Assembly: GCA_003242885.1 (NCBI GenBank)
Contig: QKMZ01000008.1
Coordinates: 1 to 55,023, forward strand
Source of the DNA: Candidatus Melainabacteria bacterium
GTDB taxonomy: Bacteria > Cyanobacteriota > Vampirovibrionia > Obscuribacterales > Obscuribacteraceae
Direction: 5' to 3'
Length of the DNA stretch: 55,023 nt
The notes under the pieces are model-generated. The model was not told where the DNA came from. It saw only the letters and a list, made by a program, of their open reading frames with translations, and ran no database searches. The stretch's first letter is position 1. Each line of letters starts with the position of its first letter. Shown here piece after piece: positions 14,638 to 22,916 of the stretch. The position numbers and the translations under genes were made by a program.

Positions 14638-15825
14638 ATGCCATCGAAAGTCCCGCTGCACATAGAAGACGTAATAGAGCCCGCACCAATCAAGTCAGTG
14701 TCGCTGGCAAAGGCATTCCCGCAAATTGCGCAAATGTGGGACCACAAGCAAAATTGCGGCTTTGCACCAGATGACTTTAGCTACGGGTCGAGTGTTCGAG
14801 CCTGGTTCAAATGCCCAAAAGGCAGAGATCACATTTTTCAAAAGGCGATCAGCTCGATTACTCGCGCCGCTAGGTTTGAATCAGCTTTCTCCGGCTGTGG
14901 GTTTTGCAAAGGAGACAGAGCATCTATAACGAACAACCTGGAGAAACATTATCCAAAGATTGCCAAAGAATGGATGCTGCGTAAAAACGGTATAAAACCA
15001 GACCAGGTGTCCTGGGGCTCAAACAAAATGGTTTGGTGGAAATGTCCAAAGGGACATGAATACGAAGCCTCAGTAGTGAATCGCACAAGCAATCAGTCGG
15101 GATGCTTTAAATGTAATCGTGGCTCACCGACTGACTTACGGAAGTATCCGAAGGTTTTGCGTGAGTTTGATTTCAAACGAAACAAAAAAGTAGATCCGCA
15201 TGCGCTTCCTGTCGGACAAAAGGTTTACTGGGTTTGTCGAAAAAACAAAGAACACAAATGGAGATCCGGTTTTTATCGAACCAAGAACCAGAGGTGTCCT
15301 TATTGCACGAATAAGCTGGGCTCAAAAGAAAACAACCTTGCAGTCTCACATTCAAAATTAGCCAAGCAGTGGCATCCTCAGAAAAACAAAGGAAAGAAAG
15401 CAACAGACTTTGTCTCAGGAAGCAGCTTTAGAGCGTGGTGGAAGTGCAAAAAAGGACCGGACCACGAATGGCAAGCCACGATATCGGATCGTGTACGAAG
15501 CGAGACCGGCTGCCCTTTCTGTTCGTTCAGGAAAACATCCTGCACCAACGTCATTACTGCCATAGCTCCTAAAGTAGCTAGGGAATGGCATCCCACAAAG
15601 AATGGGAAAATTAAGCCGAATCAGGTACGAGCTCATTCGAGGACAAACTATTGGTGGCTTTGCGCCAAATGCTTGCATGAATACAAGGCACAAGCCTATT
15701 CTCGCACTGTACGCAAGACTGGCTGCAAGAATTGCAGTTACAAAATTGGTATCCAGAAGATGCTAAAAGCGCGTGGAATCAAAAGGAAGAAGAAAGACAT
15801 CAAGCTTCAACCCGGCAAACAATAG
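14638..15825 (+). CDS. Treble-clef zinc-ribbon repeat protein (DUF4379-like), five repeats
   Basis: A 395-residue protein with five units like those of the protein at 11951, each with a (E/Q)W.…KNG segment, an (F/V/W)W.C strand and a closing CxFC/CPYC/CPFC/CKNC knuckle. Unit 3 is divergent (FDFKRNKKVDPHALPVG). The C-terminus is highly basic (KARGIKRKKKDIKLQPG), consistent with nucleic-acid binding. A weak AGGAC lies before the ATG. The last 19 bp overlap the convergent GP88-family gene. It may be a duplicate of the first repeat gene with subsequent loss or gain of units; no nuclease domain is fused. Confidence 0.82.
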   Translation: MPSKVPLHIEDVIEPAPIKSVSLAKAFPQIAQMWDHKQNCGFAPDDFSYGSSVRAWFKCPKGRDHIFQKAISSITRAARFESAFSGCGFCKGDRASITNNLEKHYPKIAKEWMLRKNGIKPDQVSWGSNKMVWWKCPKGHEYEASVVNRTSNQSGCFKCNRGSPTDLRKYPKVLREFDFKRNKKVDPHALPVGQKVYWVCRKNKEHKWRSGFYRTKNQRCPYCTNKLGSKENNLAVSHSKLAKQWHPQKNKGKKATDFVSGSSFRAWWKCKKGPDHEWQATISDRVRSETGCPFCSFRKTSCTNVITAIAPKVAREWHPTKNGKIKPNQVRAHSRTNYWWLCAKCLHEYKAQAYSRTVRKTGCKNCSYKIGIQKMLKARGIKRKKKDIKLQPGKQ

Positions 15826-16598
15826 CTGCAAAGCTGACAGGGTCGTGATGTGTGAGGATCGTTGGTGAGTTTCAGGTCGCCGACGATAGCGGGACAAGAA
15901 GTGACAACTTGCTGATTGAAAGCTGCGATGTTTCTGCCACCATGGTGATAAGGAAAGTTGATGATATTCGCTTTGCCAATCTCCGGAATGGCATCTTGTA
16001 GATGCTCCAATTGAAGATCCTTACTCTGAAGAATCGCCAGTTTCCAACGCGCAGCGGGCTGATTACACAGCGCCAAAAGACCTTGAGAAAGATTGTCCGC
16101 ATCGACAGACAGCCAGCCTTGACAGTTTGGCAAAGACGCCAGTTCACCGAGACTTTTATAGACAGCAGGGGTCTGAAAGCTTCTTGTATAGAACCAGAAG
16201 TCGCATTCCGGGCGCTCACAGACGGCTATTTGCCACGCTCTGGAATAGTCAGTCGAATAAAAGTCACCGACATCGTGAATACGAAGAGTCCAGGGCACGT
16301 CCGGTTTTGTCTTCATAAGCTTAGAAGTGAGCCAGTCTCGCGGTCTTGCAGAATCAATTAAGTGCACTAGATTCTGCGCTAGAAGCTCAGGTCCTCCGTT
16401 CTTTAGCAATAACTCAACCGTTCTGTAATTTCTTTCCCGCTTGTCCTTCTGAGCTTGCGACTGATAGCGTATTCCTCGGCCATAGCAAAGTTTTTTGCAT
16501 ATTTCAGTTGCATCTATGCAAGTCTTGCTCCTGGGCAAACTAAATGCCCAGCTAACCTTGCTGTTATTAGTTAACTCCAGCCCGTATGTTCGTTTCAT
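15807..16598 (-). CDS. GP88-family protein (phage/plasmid 'gene product 88')
   Basis: A 263-residue protein resembling the GP88 family of phages and plasmids. An N-terminal cysteine cluster (TCIDATEICKKLCYGRG), a central PWTLRIHDVGDFYSTDYSR and FWFYTRSF segment, and a C-terminal cluster CQLCSYCLPG are the usual conserved blocks. The cysteines suggest an Fe-S or zinc site. The biochemical function of the family is unknown; a barrel-like fold reminiscent of radical enzymes has been guessed. The ATG at 16598 is preferred over a GTG nine bases earlier because GAGGTGG sits at the right distance. It overlaps the convergent treble-clef gene by 19 bp. Confidence 0.72.
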   Translation of the reverse strand: MKRTYGLELTNNSKVSWAFSLPRSKTCIDATEICKKLCYGRGIRYQSQAQKDKRERNYRTVELLLKNGGPELLAQNLVHLIDSARPRDWLTSKLMKTKPDVPWTLRIHDVGDFYSTDYSRAWQIAVCERPECDFWFYTRSFQTPAVYKSLGELASLPNCQGWLSVDADNLSQGLLALCNQPAARWKLAILQSKDLQLEHLQDAIPEIGKANIINFPYHHGGRNIAAFNQQVVTSCPAIVGDLKLTNDPHTSRPCQLCSYCLPG

Positions 16599-16901
16599 CA
16601 AAACCACCTCGCGTCAGTAGCTGGCAGCAGCGCTGCTGAGGTGGTGGCAACCGGCTTGGCTCAGGCGGGCAATTTAATTCAGGTATTGAGAAAAATCCTG
16701 TGATTGCGCGGCTGTGGCGCCGAGCCGGTAAGCTGAAAGAAGCAGAGCAGTAGCCTCATCAAGGACCCGGATCGAAAGTCTGTGCAATTCGACAGTTACC
16801 ACTTGTCATGATTTCGTCAAAATGCAGGTGAAAGGCTGTTCGTGTTACTCTGACCTTGGTTTCCCGGCATCCCTTTTAGTCTTTCAAGGAGGCTTTAACG
16901 T
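16599..16901. other. Divergent intergenic region between GP88-like gene and TPR lipoprotein gene
   Basis: About 300 bp. It contains short inverted segments (ACCGGCTTGGCTC versus GAGCCGGT) and ends with AAGGAGG before the lipoprotein start. No gene or convincing promoter pair was identified. Confidence 0.45.
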
Positions 16902-17750
16902 ATGGCGAAAACCAAAGCTTTTGGTGTTTTCATCACATCTTCTATTGTCTTATTGAGCACTTGTGTTTTCAGTGCTCCATTTCTTGTCAGTTGCGGAAGC
17001 CAAACGGCATCACAACCGTATGCTGATACCGTAGAAAATCGAAAGAAATGGGGCAAGCTGTACACCGAGTACATGGACGTGCTAAGCGATAAAAAATATG
17101 ATGAAGCTGAAAAGCTATGTGTTGAGATGGAAAAATACCAACCTAGTTCAGGCCCCTCTTGCAGATCCGAAATCGCAGTTAAGCAAGGGAATTACGAAGA
17201 AGCGGATAAGCAGATGGCTTTGGCGATAAAATTATCACCCGAAAGTAGTGCTTACTGGGAATATGCTGCTATTTATGCGTACCACCTAAAGCATTACAAG
17301 GAAGCTGTGGAGCGCGCCACCAAAGCAATTGAGTTAAAAGGTGCCGATGATAAATTGTCATCCGCTTATCTAATTCGCGGAATTCAATATCGCCGAGACG
17401 GACAATATCAAAAAGCATTGGCAGAATTTGATGGGGCAATAAAGTCTGTTCCAGAAAACGTCGAGGCGTTTTACCTCAAAGGTACTTGCCTGGATGCACT
17501 AGGTAAAACAGATGAAGCGCTTGCTGCGTATGCTGAAGCCTTGCGATGGGAGCCAAATTTGCAATCAGCGATAAAGAGAAGATTGGCCATCTTTATGAGA
17601 CTAAGAGATCGAACTAATGCGAAAAAAGAGTTGGCGAGATCTGCAGAACAAGCCAAGGTAAAGATGATGGCCTCTGCAAAAGATTGGATACCCAGTGATC
17701 TTACGACCGCGCAAGTACAGGCAATTGAAAAGAACCCAAAAGTAGAATAA
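16902..17750 (+). CDS. TPR-repeat lipoprotein
   Basis: A 282-residue protein. Residues 1-28 form a lipoprotein signal peptide ending in the lipobox LVSC (Cys at ~30), so the mature protein is probably anchored in the envelope. TPR units follow: YDEAEKLCVEMEKYQPSS, YEEADKQMALAIKLSPES, YKEAVERATKAIEL, YQKALAEFDGAIKSVPEN and TDEALAAYAEALRWEPN. TPRs form a protein-binding superhelix; no enzyme domain is present. AAGGAGG seven bases before the ATG is a strong ribosome site. A second exported TPR gene begins 18 bp downstream, so the two probably form an operon that ends at the terminator near 18413. Confidence 0.82.
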   Translation: MAKTKAFGVFITSSIVLLSTCVFSAPFLVSCGSQTASQPYADTVENRKKWGKLYTEYMDVLSDKKYDEAEKLCVEMEKYQPSSGPSCRSEIAVKQGNYEEADKQMALAIKLSPESSAYWEYAAIYAYHLKHYKEAVERATKAIELKGADDKLSSAYLIRGIQYRRDGQYQKALAEFDGAIKSVPENVEAFYLKGTCLDALGKTDEALAAYAEALRWEPNLQSAIKRRLAIFMRLRDRTNAKKELARSAEQAKVKMMASAKDWIPSDLTTAQVQAIEKNPKVE

Positions 17751-17768
17751 GTTTCAAAGGAAGTGACA

Positions 17769-18392
17769 ATGACAAAAATTATTCTTTCTACAATAGCCGC
17801 AATTACGTTGGGAGCGGCGTTTAGTCCGGCTGTTCTTAGTCAAGGAATGTCAAAAGAGCAGCAAGATGTCGCGGTTTACAAAGGAATCGAGGCAATAAAG
17901 GCGCATCAATATTCAGTCGCAATTGGCGAATTCACTAAGTTGTCGAATAACAATCCTTCCAACGGCGAATACATCGCCCTAAGAGGCTCTGCCTATTATG
18001 ATTCAGGCGAATATGGCAAGGCAAAAACAGATTTTGAAAACGCCATCAAAAAGGGTTACAACAAGCATTTGATCTATGAACAGTTGAATAACGCTATCGG
18101 TCATACGATCGCACCAAATCAAAACTTTTCCGGCGAAACGGTTGGTTCTCTCCTTGAGAAGGCGAGCGCTGCCATAAAAGCCGGAGATTACCCAACCAGC
18201 ATCGGGGTTTTCACTTTCATGCTCGACAAGAAAATGCCTACCAAAGTTCTCCAGGGATCTTACATAGGGCGAGGGCAAACATTCCTGATGATGGGGCGAA
18301 AAGAAAACGCTCGTGTAGATGCACAGTCGGCAATAAACAGCGGACTTGATGTACCTCAATCAAGAGACCTTCTGAAAAAAGCCACACAATAA
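17769..18392 (+). CDS. Exported TPR-repeat protein
   Basis: A 207-residue protein with a Sec signal peptide (IILSTIAAITLGAAFSPAVL, cleavage near LSQG) and TPR-like units (YSVAIGEFTKLSNNNPSN, YGKAKTDFENAIKKGYN, YPTSIGVFTFMLDKKMPT). It has no cysteine for lipidation. AAGGAAG precedes the ATG at 17769 by about 7 bases, better than the GTG two codons upstream. It lies directly downstream of the TPR lipoprotein gene and upstream of a strong intrinsic terminator. The pair may act together as an envelope scaffold, but the partners are unknown. Confidence 0.8.
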   Translation: MTKIILSTIAAITLGAAFSPAVLSQGMSKEQQDVAVYKGIEAIKAHQYSVAIGEFTKLSNNNPSNGEYIALRGSAYYDSGEYGKAKTDFENAIKKGYNKHLIYEQLNNAIGHTIAPNQNFSGETVGSLLEKASAAIKAGDYPTSIGVFTFMLDKKMPTKVLQGSYIGRGQTFLMMGRKENARVDAQSAINSGLDVPQSRDLLKKATQ

Positions 18393-18412
18393 ACAACTGA
18401 CAGTCACTGTTC

Positions 18413-18452
18413 AAAAGCCGAAGCAGCCTGCGCGTGCTTCGGCTTTTTGTTT
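18413..18452 (+). terminator. Intrinsic terminator after the TPR gene pair
   Basis: A 13-bp stem (AAAAGCCGAAGCA 18413-18425 / TGCTTCGGCTTTT 18435-18447) with a 9-nt loop is followed by TTGTTT. It is a classic Rho-independent terminator 20 bp after the stop codon. Confidence 0.92.
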
Positions 18453-18555
18453 GATGCCTTGTGCTACTCCAAGGTGGATGACTCAATAGAGTCAGTTAAC
18501 GCCCGAGGGGGTTGACTGCAGACGTAGACTTAAAACACACACAAGGAGATAGCAC

Positions 18556-18789
18556 ATGGGTTGGGAACAAACTTTAGTCAGAGGAAAAATCGTCAATGCA
18601 ATCATTAGAGTACAGAGAGGGACTTTGGATATTGAGCAATTCATCCAAGATGTGCCGGCGATGTGGTTAACCGGCTTAACCATGGGCATTTTCAACGACT
18701 CAATCGACTTCAAGCGTCTGCTTCAAGAGAACAATTTTCCAGCCGAAAGAATGGAAGAAATAGATGATGCGCTCCTGTACGGCGATTGA
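18556..18789 (+). CDS. Small protein of unknown function
   Basis: A 77-residue protein (WEQTLVRGKIVNAIIRVQRG…, FNDSIDFKRLLQENNF, MEEIDDALLYGD) predicted to be helical with an acidic C-terminus. AAGGAG eight bases before the ATG gives strong support for translation. No family is recognised. It lies between the TPR terminator and the gene at 18874, both on the plus strand, so it could be the first gene of the toxin-like cluster downstream. Confidence 0.65.
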   Translation: MGWEQTLVRGKIVNAIIRVQRGTLDIEQFIQDVPAMWLTGLTMGIFNDSIDFKRLLQENNFPAERMEEIDDALLYGD

Positions 18790-18873
18790 CTGTTGAATTC
18801 AACAGTTACAAAAATGCCGATGAAAAGTAAGCTGCGTGCATATCCCACCCCTTCTTTTCGCGGAGCTTAGACA

Positions 18874-19362
18874 ATGAAGAAAGAACTCGCTTCTGAGAAG
18901 CAATCAAAATTCTCACCGGATGAAGTCGCCAGCAATGAGGCAAATAGCGCTTCTGATGCTCTATTTGAAGAATTCAGTAGAGGCGCAAAAGAACTGTTTA
19001 GAGGTGGGCTTCAACTTACTGAGCGCGTCCATGACGGTTCTGCTGCTTTCTTTTCTGCTTTCCTTGGCGAAAAGGCAGCAGAAAACCACACACGCAATCT
19101 TGAGAAACAAGCAGCCGAAGCGCTAAAACACGGCAATACGGAAGCCGCAAAGCATTTCTTAAAGCGTGACCTTTCCTTCACAGGCTGGACGCAATCACAG
19201 GACGATGAGGATACAGTCAGGTTGCAGAAGGAACTGAAGGCTGTCGAACTAGTTGAACGGCAGCGCGGAAAGGAAAAGTCTGCCGAGCAGAAGGCAGCAC
19301 ATTCTCACAAATCGAACGAGATGTCGGTGCATTTGGCGAAGTTGATGATAACTGGAGCCTAA
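18874..19362 (+). CDS. Hydrophilic helical protein of unknown function upstream of the toxin-like gene
   Basis: A 162-residue charged, alanine-rich helical protein. A mildly hydrophobic Gly/Phe segment at ~50-66 (DGSAAFFSAFLGEKAA) is followed by coils (TRNLEKQAAEALKHGN, LQKELKAVELVERQRGKEK). No domain is recognised. GGAG lies ~9 bases before the ATG. The gene ends just before a strong hairpin, so it is transcribed separately from the large toxin-like gene. Its composition resembles the N-terminal part of that protein, which might mean a shared delivery or trafficking module. This is speculative. Confidence 0.62.
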   Translation: MKKELASEKQSKFSPDEVASNEANSASDALFEEFSRGAKELFRGGLQLTERVHDGSAAFFSAFLGEKAAENHTRNLEKQAAEALKHGNTEAAKHFLKRDLSFTGWTQSQDDEDTVRLQKELKAVELVERQRGKEKSAEQKAAHSHKSNEMSVHLAKLMITGA

Positions 19363-19382
19363 GGCTGTACACATAGCAAAAG

Positions 19383-19414
19383 ACAGGAAGGTGATGTATT
19401 TATCACCTTCCTGT
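19383..19414 (+). terminator. Hairpin after the gene at 18874
   Basis: A perfect 13-bp stem (ACAGGAAGGTGAT / ATCACCTTCCTGT) with a 6-nt loop lies ~20 bp after the stop. The downstream T-run is short (TTCGCTTT), so termination may be partial. Confidence 0.7.
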
Positions 19415-19515
19415 TCGCTTTCGTGAGAACAAGTCCCGAAAAGCAAACAGGTTCAAGATTTGTGGGCGTTGAAGCTTGGGTGGGTATATGGTTAGCATTG
19501 CCAGCCGAAGCTCGT

Positions 19516-21573
19516 ATGACTGAGAAAGAACAGGAAAAAAGCGAAGCGCCCAAGCGAAGTGTTGAAAGTGCAACACTTCAAACTGCCGATGCAAATGAAG
19601 CACGTCACGCTAATGCAGACACGGTGCGCGCCGTACAGGAATTGAATCCGGACAAACATAGTGGTTCTGCCGGCGGCGATGAACACAAGAAAAGTATTGA
19701 AGTCGTAGGACTGGATTATGTGATAACCAAGGACACAAAGATTAGCGAGAAACAAATACTCGCCCTTGAGAAAGGTGCAAAAAGCATTAGCCGAGAAGAA
19801 CTCAAAGAAAAGGCATCTTCTGGTGATGGACAAGCGCGAGATCTTCTCTCCTATTTTGCACAGGCGGAAACTCTTGCACCTGGGCGTGAGCGCGACAAAG
19901 CAATTGCGGAACAACAGAAGAACGCAGATCGGATCTATGGTCGCGGAGAATTTTCTACGCGTAAAAGTTCGAATGATGATGCACAGATTCAGAATGCATC
20001 AGATACAGGAACAGAGCTAAAAACCAGGGCATTGGAAAATCCAGCACTTGCTCCCATTGCCGAATTGCGTGCGTATGCAGATAAGCTGCCGGAGGGACCT
20101 GACAAGGATCAGATGATGCAACTTGCTAAGAAACAAGCTGCAGAATATGTTCCTGAGATTGCTTCGCGTTACAGCGAAGAGGAAAGTGGAGAGGCGGAGC
20201 TTTCAGTCAAGGCTGAACTTCTTCCGAGAGCAGAGCATCAAGTGGCTCAACCACAAAACAATGAATTGACCAATACGCCTGAGGGCTGGCTGAATGTTGG
20301 GCACCGGATCGCGCAGCTTCCACTTCAAGATCAAATTACTGTTCTTGGCGCTGGATTAACCACCGGTCTAGAAAAAATCGCTGAAGACGAAAAGCAGCGA
20401 TTCTTTGGCAGACTTATCGGCACTGTACAAGGTGTTGGACATGTCGCCGAAAATCTTGCTAAGGTCGCGGATTTCGGTGCAGCTCTCATTCTCAACGACA
20501 AAGACAAGGCAGGCAGGCTTGCTGATGAATTTGGCACCTGCATTGGACAAACAATCGTTGGTGGCGTACAGCTCTTTCAAGTGACAGAGAAGTATCTTGG
20601 AGAAGTAGGCGCAAGCGGTGATTACTCAAAACCCTTCAAGGATGTTCTGGCTGTCGGAATTGTCTTAAACGAAGAATGGAGCAAGAAAACACCATTTGAG
20701 CAGGAGCGCATCAAATCTGAGTTGATCGCCGAATTGCTCGCAGACGGGCTGATCGGTAGTCATGGCGCTGGCGCAATCAAGAAATGCGGCAAATTCACTG
20801 AAATCTTGAATGCTGTCGGCAAGTATTCGAACGAATGTGGAGAGATAACAAATACCCTCAATAAGAGCGGCAAACTCGCTCATCTAACTGATTCGGTTAT
20901 TGGTCATGCAGCAAAACTCAATGAAAAATTGGGTCCGCATTTAGACCGCGCCGTCGGTGCCATTCAGAAAGCAATAGACGAATTGATTCCCCTGGGCGAT
21001 ACAGGAACAGGGTTCAAAATGCCCATCCCCAGAGACGGCGTGAAACTGAGCGACAAGATAGCAGAGAAGCTCGAAGACTACTCAATGAAGATGTCTCCCT
21101 TCTACAAGGAAGGGAGCAAAAAAGCGATTTCGATTAAGAAGGCAGCCGAGATTGCAGGCGTCTCAAAGAAAGATGTCTTGCAAATGACAGAAAAAGAACT
21201 TGCAAAATTTGGTCTGGAGTATGTTCCAGAAAAATACAGAGACATGTTTTTCGAGGCAAACAAACACCTGATCAAGATAAAAGATGAAATTCAAGTTCAC
21301 CATAAAATTCCGCAGACTGTACTTGACCAGGCGGTTTGTGACATTGGAACTTTCAAGGCAAAGGAGATTAATGGCGTAAAGAATTTGGTGGCGATTCCAA
21401 ATGACGCATACACTTTTTCACCTGCCACTGGTGAAATAGTAAAGGTGCACAGCGCTATAACTACGGAATGGGGTTACTTTCTAGAGGCTAATCAAGGTAC
21501 ATTGACAAGAAACAAAATTCTGGCATTTTCTCGAAAAATAGATAAAGATTATGGACACTTCTATAAGCGGTGA
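19516..21573 (+). CDS. Polymorphic-toxin-like protein with C-terminal HNH-type nuclease domain
   Basis: A 685-residue protein. Residues 1-250 are polar, low-complexity and helical. A middle region (~270-420) contains small-residue-rich helices (LGAGLTTGLEKIAED, GRLIGTVQGVGHVAENLAKV, GTCIGQTIVGGVQLFQ) that could be membrane-active. The last ~90 residues carry an HNH-like core: IQVHHKIPQTVLDQ, then NGVKNLVAIPNDAY, then VHSAITTEWGYFL. The HH–N–H order matches the β-β-α-metal nucleases common as toxin tips. The next gene, 3 bp away, resembles immunity proteins. The ATG at 19516 is chosen because an upstream in-frame GTG sits close to the terminator hairpin; that GTG remains possible. No secretion signal is obvious. 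Confidence 0.72.
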   Translation: MTEKEQEKSEAPKRSVESATLQTADANEARHANADTVRAVQELNPDKHSGSAGGDEHKKSIEVVGLDYVITKDTKISEKQILALEKGAKSISREELKEKASSGDGQARDLLSYFAQAETLAPGRERDKAIAEQQKNADRIYGRGEFSTRKSSNDDAQIQNASDTGTELKTRALENPALAPIAELRAYADKLPEGPDKDQMMQLAKKQAAEYVPEIASRYSEEESGEAELSVKAELLPRAEHQVAQPQNNELTNTPEGWLNVGHRIAQLPLQDQITVLGAGLTTGLEKIAEDEKQRFFGRLIGTVQGVGHVAENLAKVADFGAALILNDKDKAGRLADEFGTCIGQTIVGGVQLFQVTEKYLGEVGASGDYSKPFKDVLAVGIVLNEEWSKKTPFEQERIKSELIAELLADGLIGSHGAGAIKKCGKFTEILNAVGKYSNECGEITNTLNKSGKLAHLTDSVIGHAAKLNEKLGPHLDRAVGAIQKAIDELIPLGDTGTGFKMPIPRDGVKLSDKIAEKLEDYSMKMSPFYKEGSKKAISIKKAAEIAGVSKKDVLQMTEKELAKFGLEYVPEKYRDMFFEANKHLIKIKDEIQVHHKIPQTVLDQAVCDIGTFKAKEINGVKNLVAIPNDAYTFSPATGEIVKVHSAITTEWGYFLEANQGTLTRNKILAFSRKIDKDYGHFYKR

Positions 21574-21576
21574 AGC

Positions 21577-21999
21577 ATGGGTTACTACAAAATTGGAGCG
21601 CAATGTATCGGTACATTCGACAAGGTCGAAGACGAAGACACTGACGCGATAATCGGCGAAGAGCTTGTCGTAGATCACTGGCCGGAAGACGATATTCTTT
21701 CGGCGATGGTAGGTGGACATTTTGTCACTCGCCGTTTAGCAGACGCTCTGTCGAATGCGGCTCTAACCGGGTTTCAGTTAAAGCCTGTAAACATCGTTGA
21801 AGGCGAACAGCTTTATGTAAGCAGAAAAGTTCATCCCGGAGAAGAAATGCCAGAGATATTGCAGCTTGAGTTGACTGGGAAAGCCGGAAAAGATGACTTT
21901 GGACGCGACAAAGTGCTGGTTGTTTCCGAAAGAGCAATGGAGTTGCTTAAGAAATTTAGTTTCAAATATCGAATTGTGGAAGACTACGTCACGGTCTAG
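21577..21999 (+). CDS. Putative immunity protein for the HNH toxin
   Basis: A 140-residue acidic protein. Its C-terminal part (GKDDFGRDKVLVVSERAMELLKKF, then RIVEDYV) follows a pattern common in Imm11/DUF1629-type immunity proteins ('L.VSER....L..F.......E'). It begins 3 bp after the nuclease-tipped protein, the standard position for an immunity gene, and its low pI fits inhibition of a DNA-binding nuclease. It is followed 7 bp later by the TonB-C gene, so all three may share a transcript. The family name is tentative; the immunity role is inferred from position and composition. Confidence 0.65.
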   Translation: MGYYKIGAQCIGTFDKVEDEDTDAIIGEELVVDHWPEDDILSAMVGGHFVTRRLADALSNAALTGFQLKPVNIVEGEQLYVSRKVHPGEEMPEILQLELTGKAGKDDFGRDKVLVVSERAMELLKKFSFKYRIVEDYVTV

Positions 22000-22006
22000 G
22001 GCAGCC

Positions 22007-22873
22007 ATGAAGCCAACTACAAGCAAGAAAACAGCATTTACGCTCTTTTTGTCCATGGCATTGGCATTGTCGATGTCGACATCGACAATCGCGCAAACCA
22101 ATACAAAAAATTCCGATGCAAATCCGCAGAAAAACGGTCTGGCGGCAACGCCGGAAGAAATCCGGCGATTTGAAGAGGAAAAGATCAAAAGAGAAGAACA
22201 GAAGGTTCAACAAAGAGATGGCATTGCCCGTGGTTACGCCAGCACTTTGAGGCCACGTTTGGAAAAGGCTTGGTCTTCACCACAACATACCGGACTGTTA
22301 GTGTCTAAACGAAAAATCGTTCTTGACCAGACAGGCAAGGTCATAGAGAAAAAATCCATACAGGAGAGTGCGTCAAAGAAAGAAGAAGAGTCGATAGACA
22401 CATTGCTGGGCTCTTTTCCCTTTGTACGTCTTCCTGTTGAATTAGAGAAGATCGAACTGAATCTGTCATTTATGTCAGACGGAAACATGAATATGGTTGA
22501 GATAAGTACGCCTTCGCTGTGGGATCCAGAGAATTTTGTACGAAAGCGAAAAGCAGCTTTCCCAGACGTTGACTTTGGTCCATATATGGCGGATTTGCAG
22601 CGCAGAATAAAGAGAGCCTGGTTTCCGCCCAAAGGTGAAGAAATGAAGCGTGTTGTAGTCGTATTCAGATTGGGCGCACAGGGAGAACTTTTAGACTTAC
22701 GCCTCGATCACTCTTCTGGCTCACCAACTGCCGATGAGGCAGCAATGAATGCCATGAGACAGTCCAAATTTAGACCGTTACCTGAAGGTTCAAAAGCGCC
22801 GATAGATATCCAATTCACTTTTGACTACAGCGTTTATTCTGGCGGCGGAAGAGGCGTCTTTAGGCAATTTTAG
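22007..22873 (+). CDS. Exported protein with TonB C-terminal domain
   Basis: A 288-residue protein with an N-terminal signal or anchor (KTAFTLFLSMALALSMSTST), a charged coiled linker (~50-80) and a TonB_C-like domain over the last ~95 residues (DLQRRIKRAWFPPKG, VVVVFRLGAQGELLDLRL, AAMNAMRQSKFRPLPEGS). A related half-domain may occupy the middle (YASTLRPRLEKAWSSPQ). Such domains span the envelope and contact outer-membrane partners, but stand-alone exported versions are common and of unknown role. The ATG at 22007 begins the signal sequence 7 bp after the immunity gene; a longer in-frame start would overlap that gene. Confidence 0.78.
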   Translation: MKPTTSKKTAFTLFLSMALALSMSTSTIAQTNTKNSDANPQKNGLAATPEEIRRFEEEKIKREEQKVQQRDGIARGYASTLRPRLEKAWSSPQHTGLLVSKRKIVLDQTGKVIEKKSIQESASKKEEESIDTLLGSFPFVRLPVELEKIELNLSFMSDGNMNMVEISTPSLWDPENFVRKRKAAFPDVDFGPYMADLQRRIKRAWFPPKGEEMKRVVVVFRLGAQGELLDLRLDHSSGSPTADEAAMNAMRQSKFRPLPEGSKAPIDIQFTFDYSVYSGGGRGVFRQF

Positions 22874-22916
22874 CAGCGAACAATCCGTTCGATGAATAAC
22901 TTTTTGCGAGAAATGA

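Noticed and set aside
16620..16790. Riboswitch-like fold before the TPR lipoprotein gene
   Set aside because: Short complementary segments exist, but none of the conserved cores of known riboswitches could be recognised.
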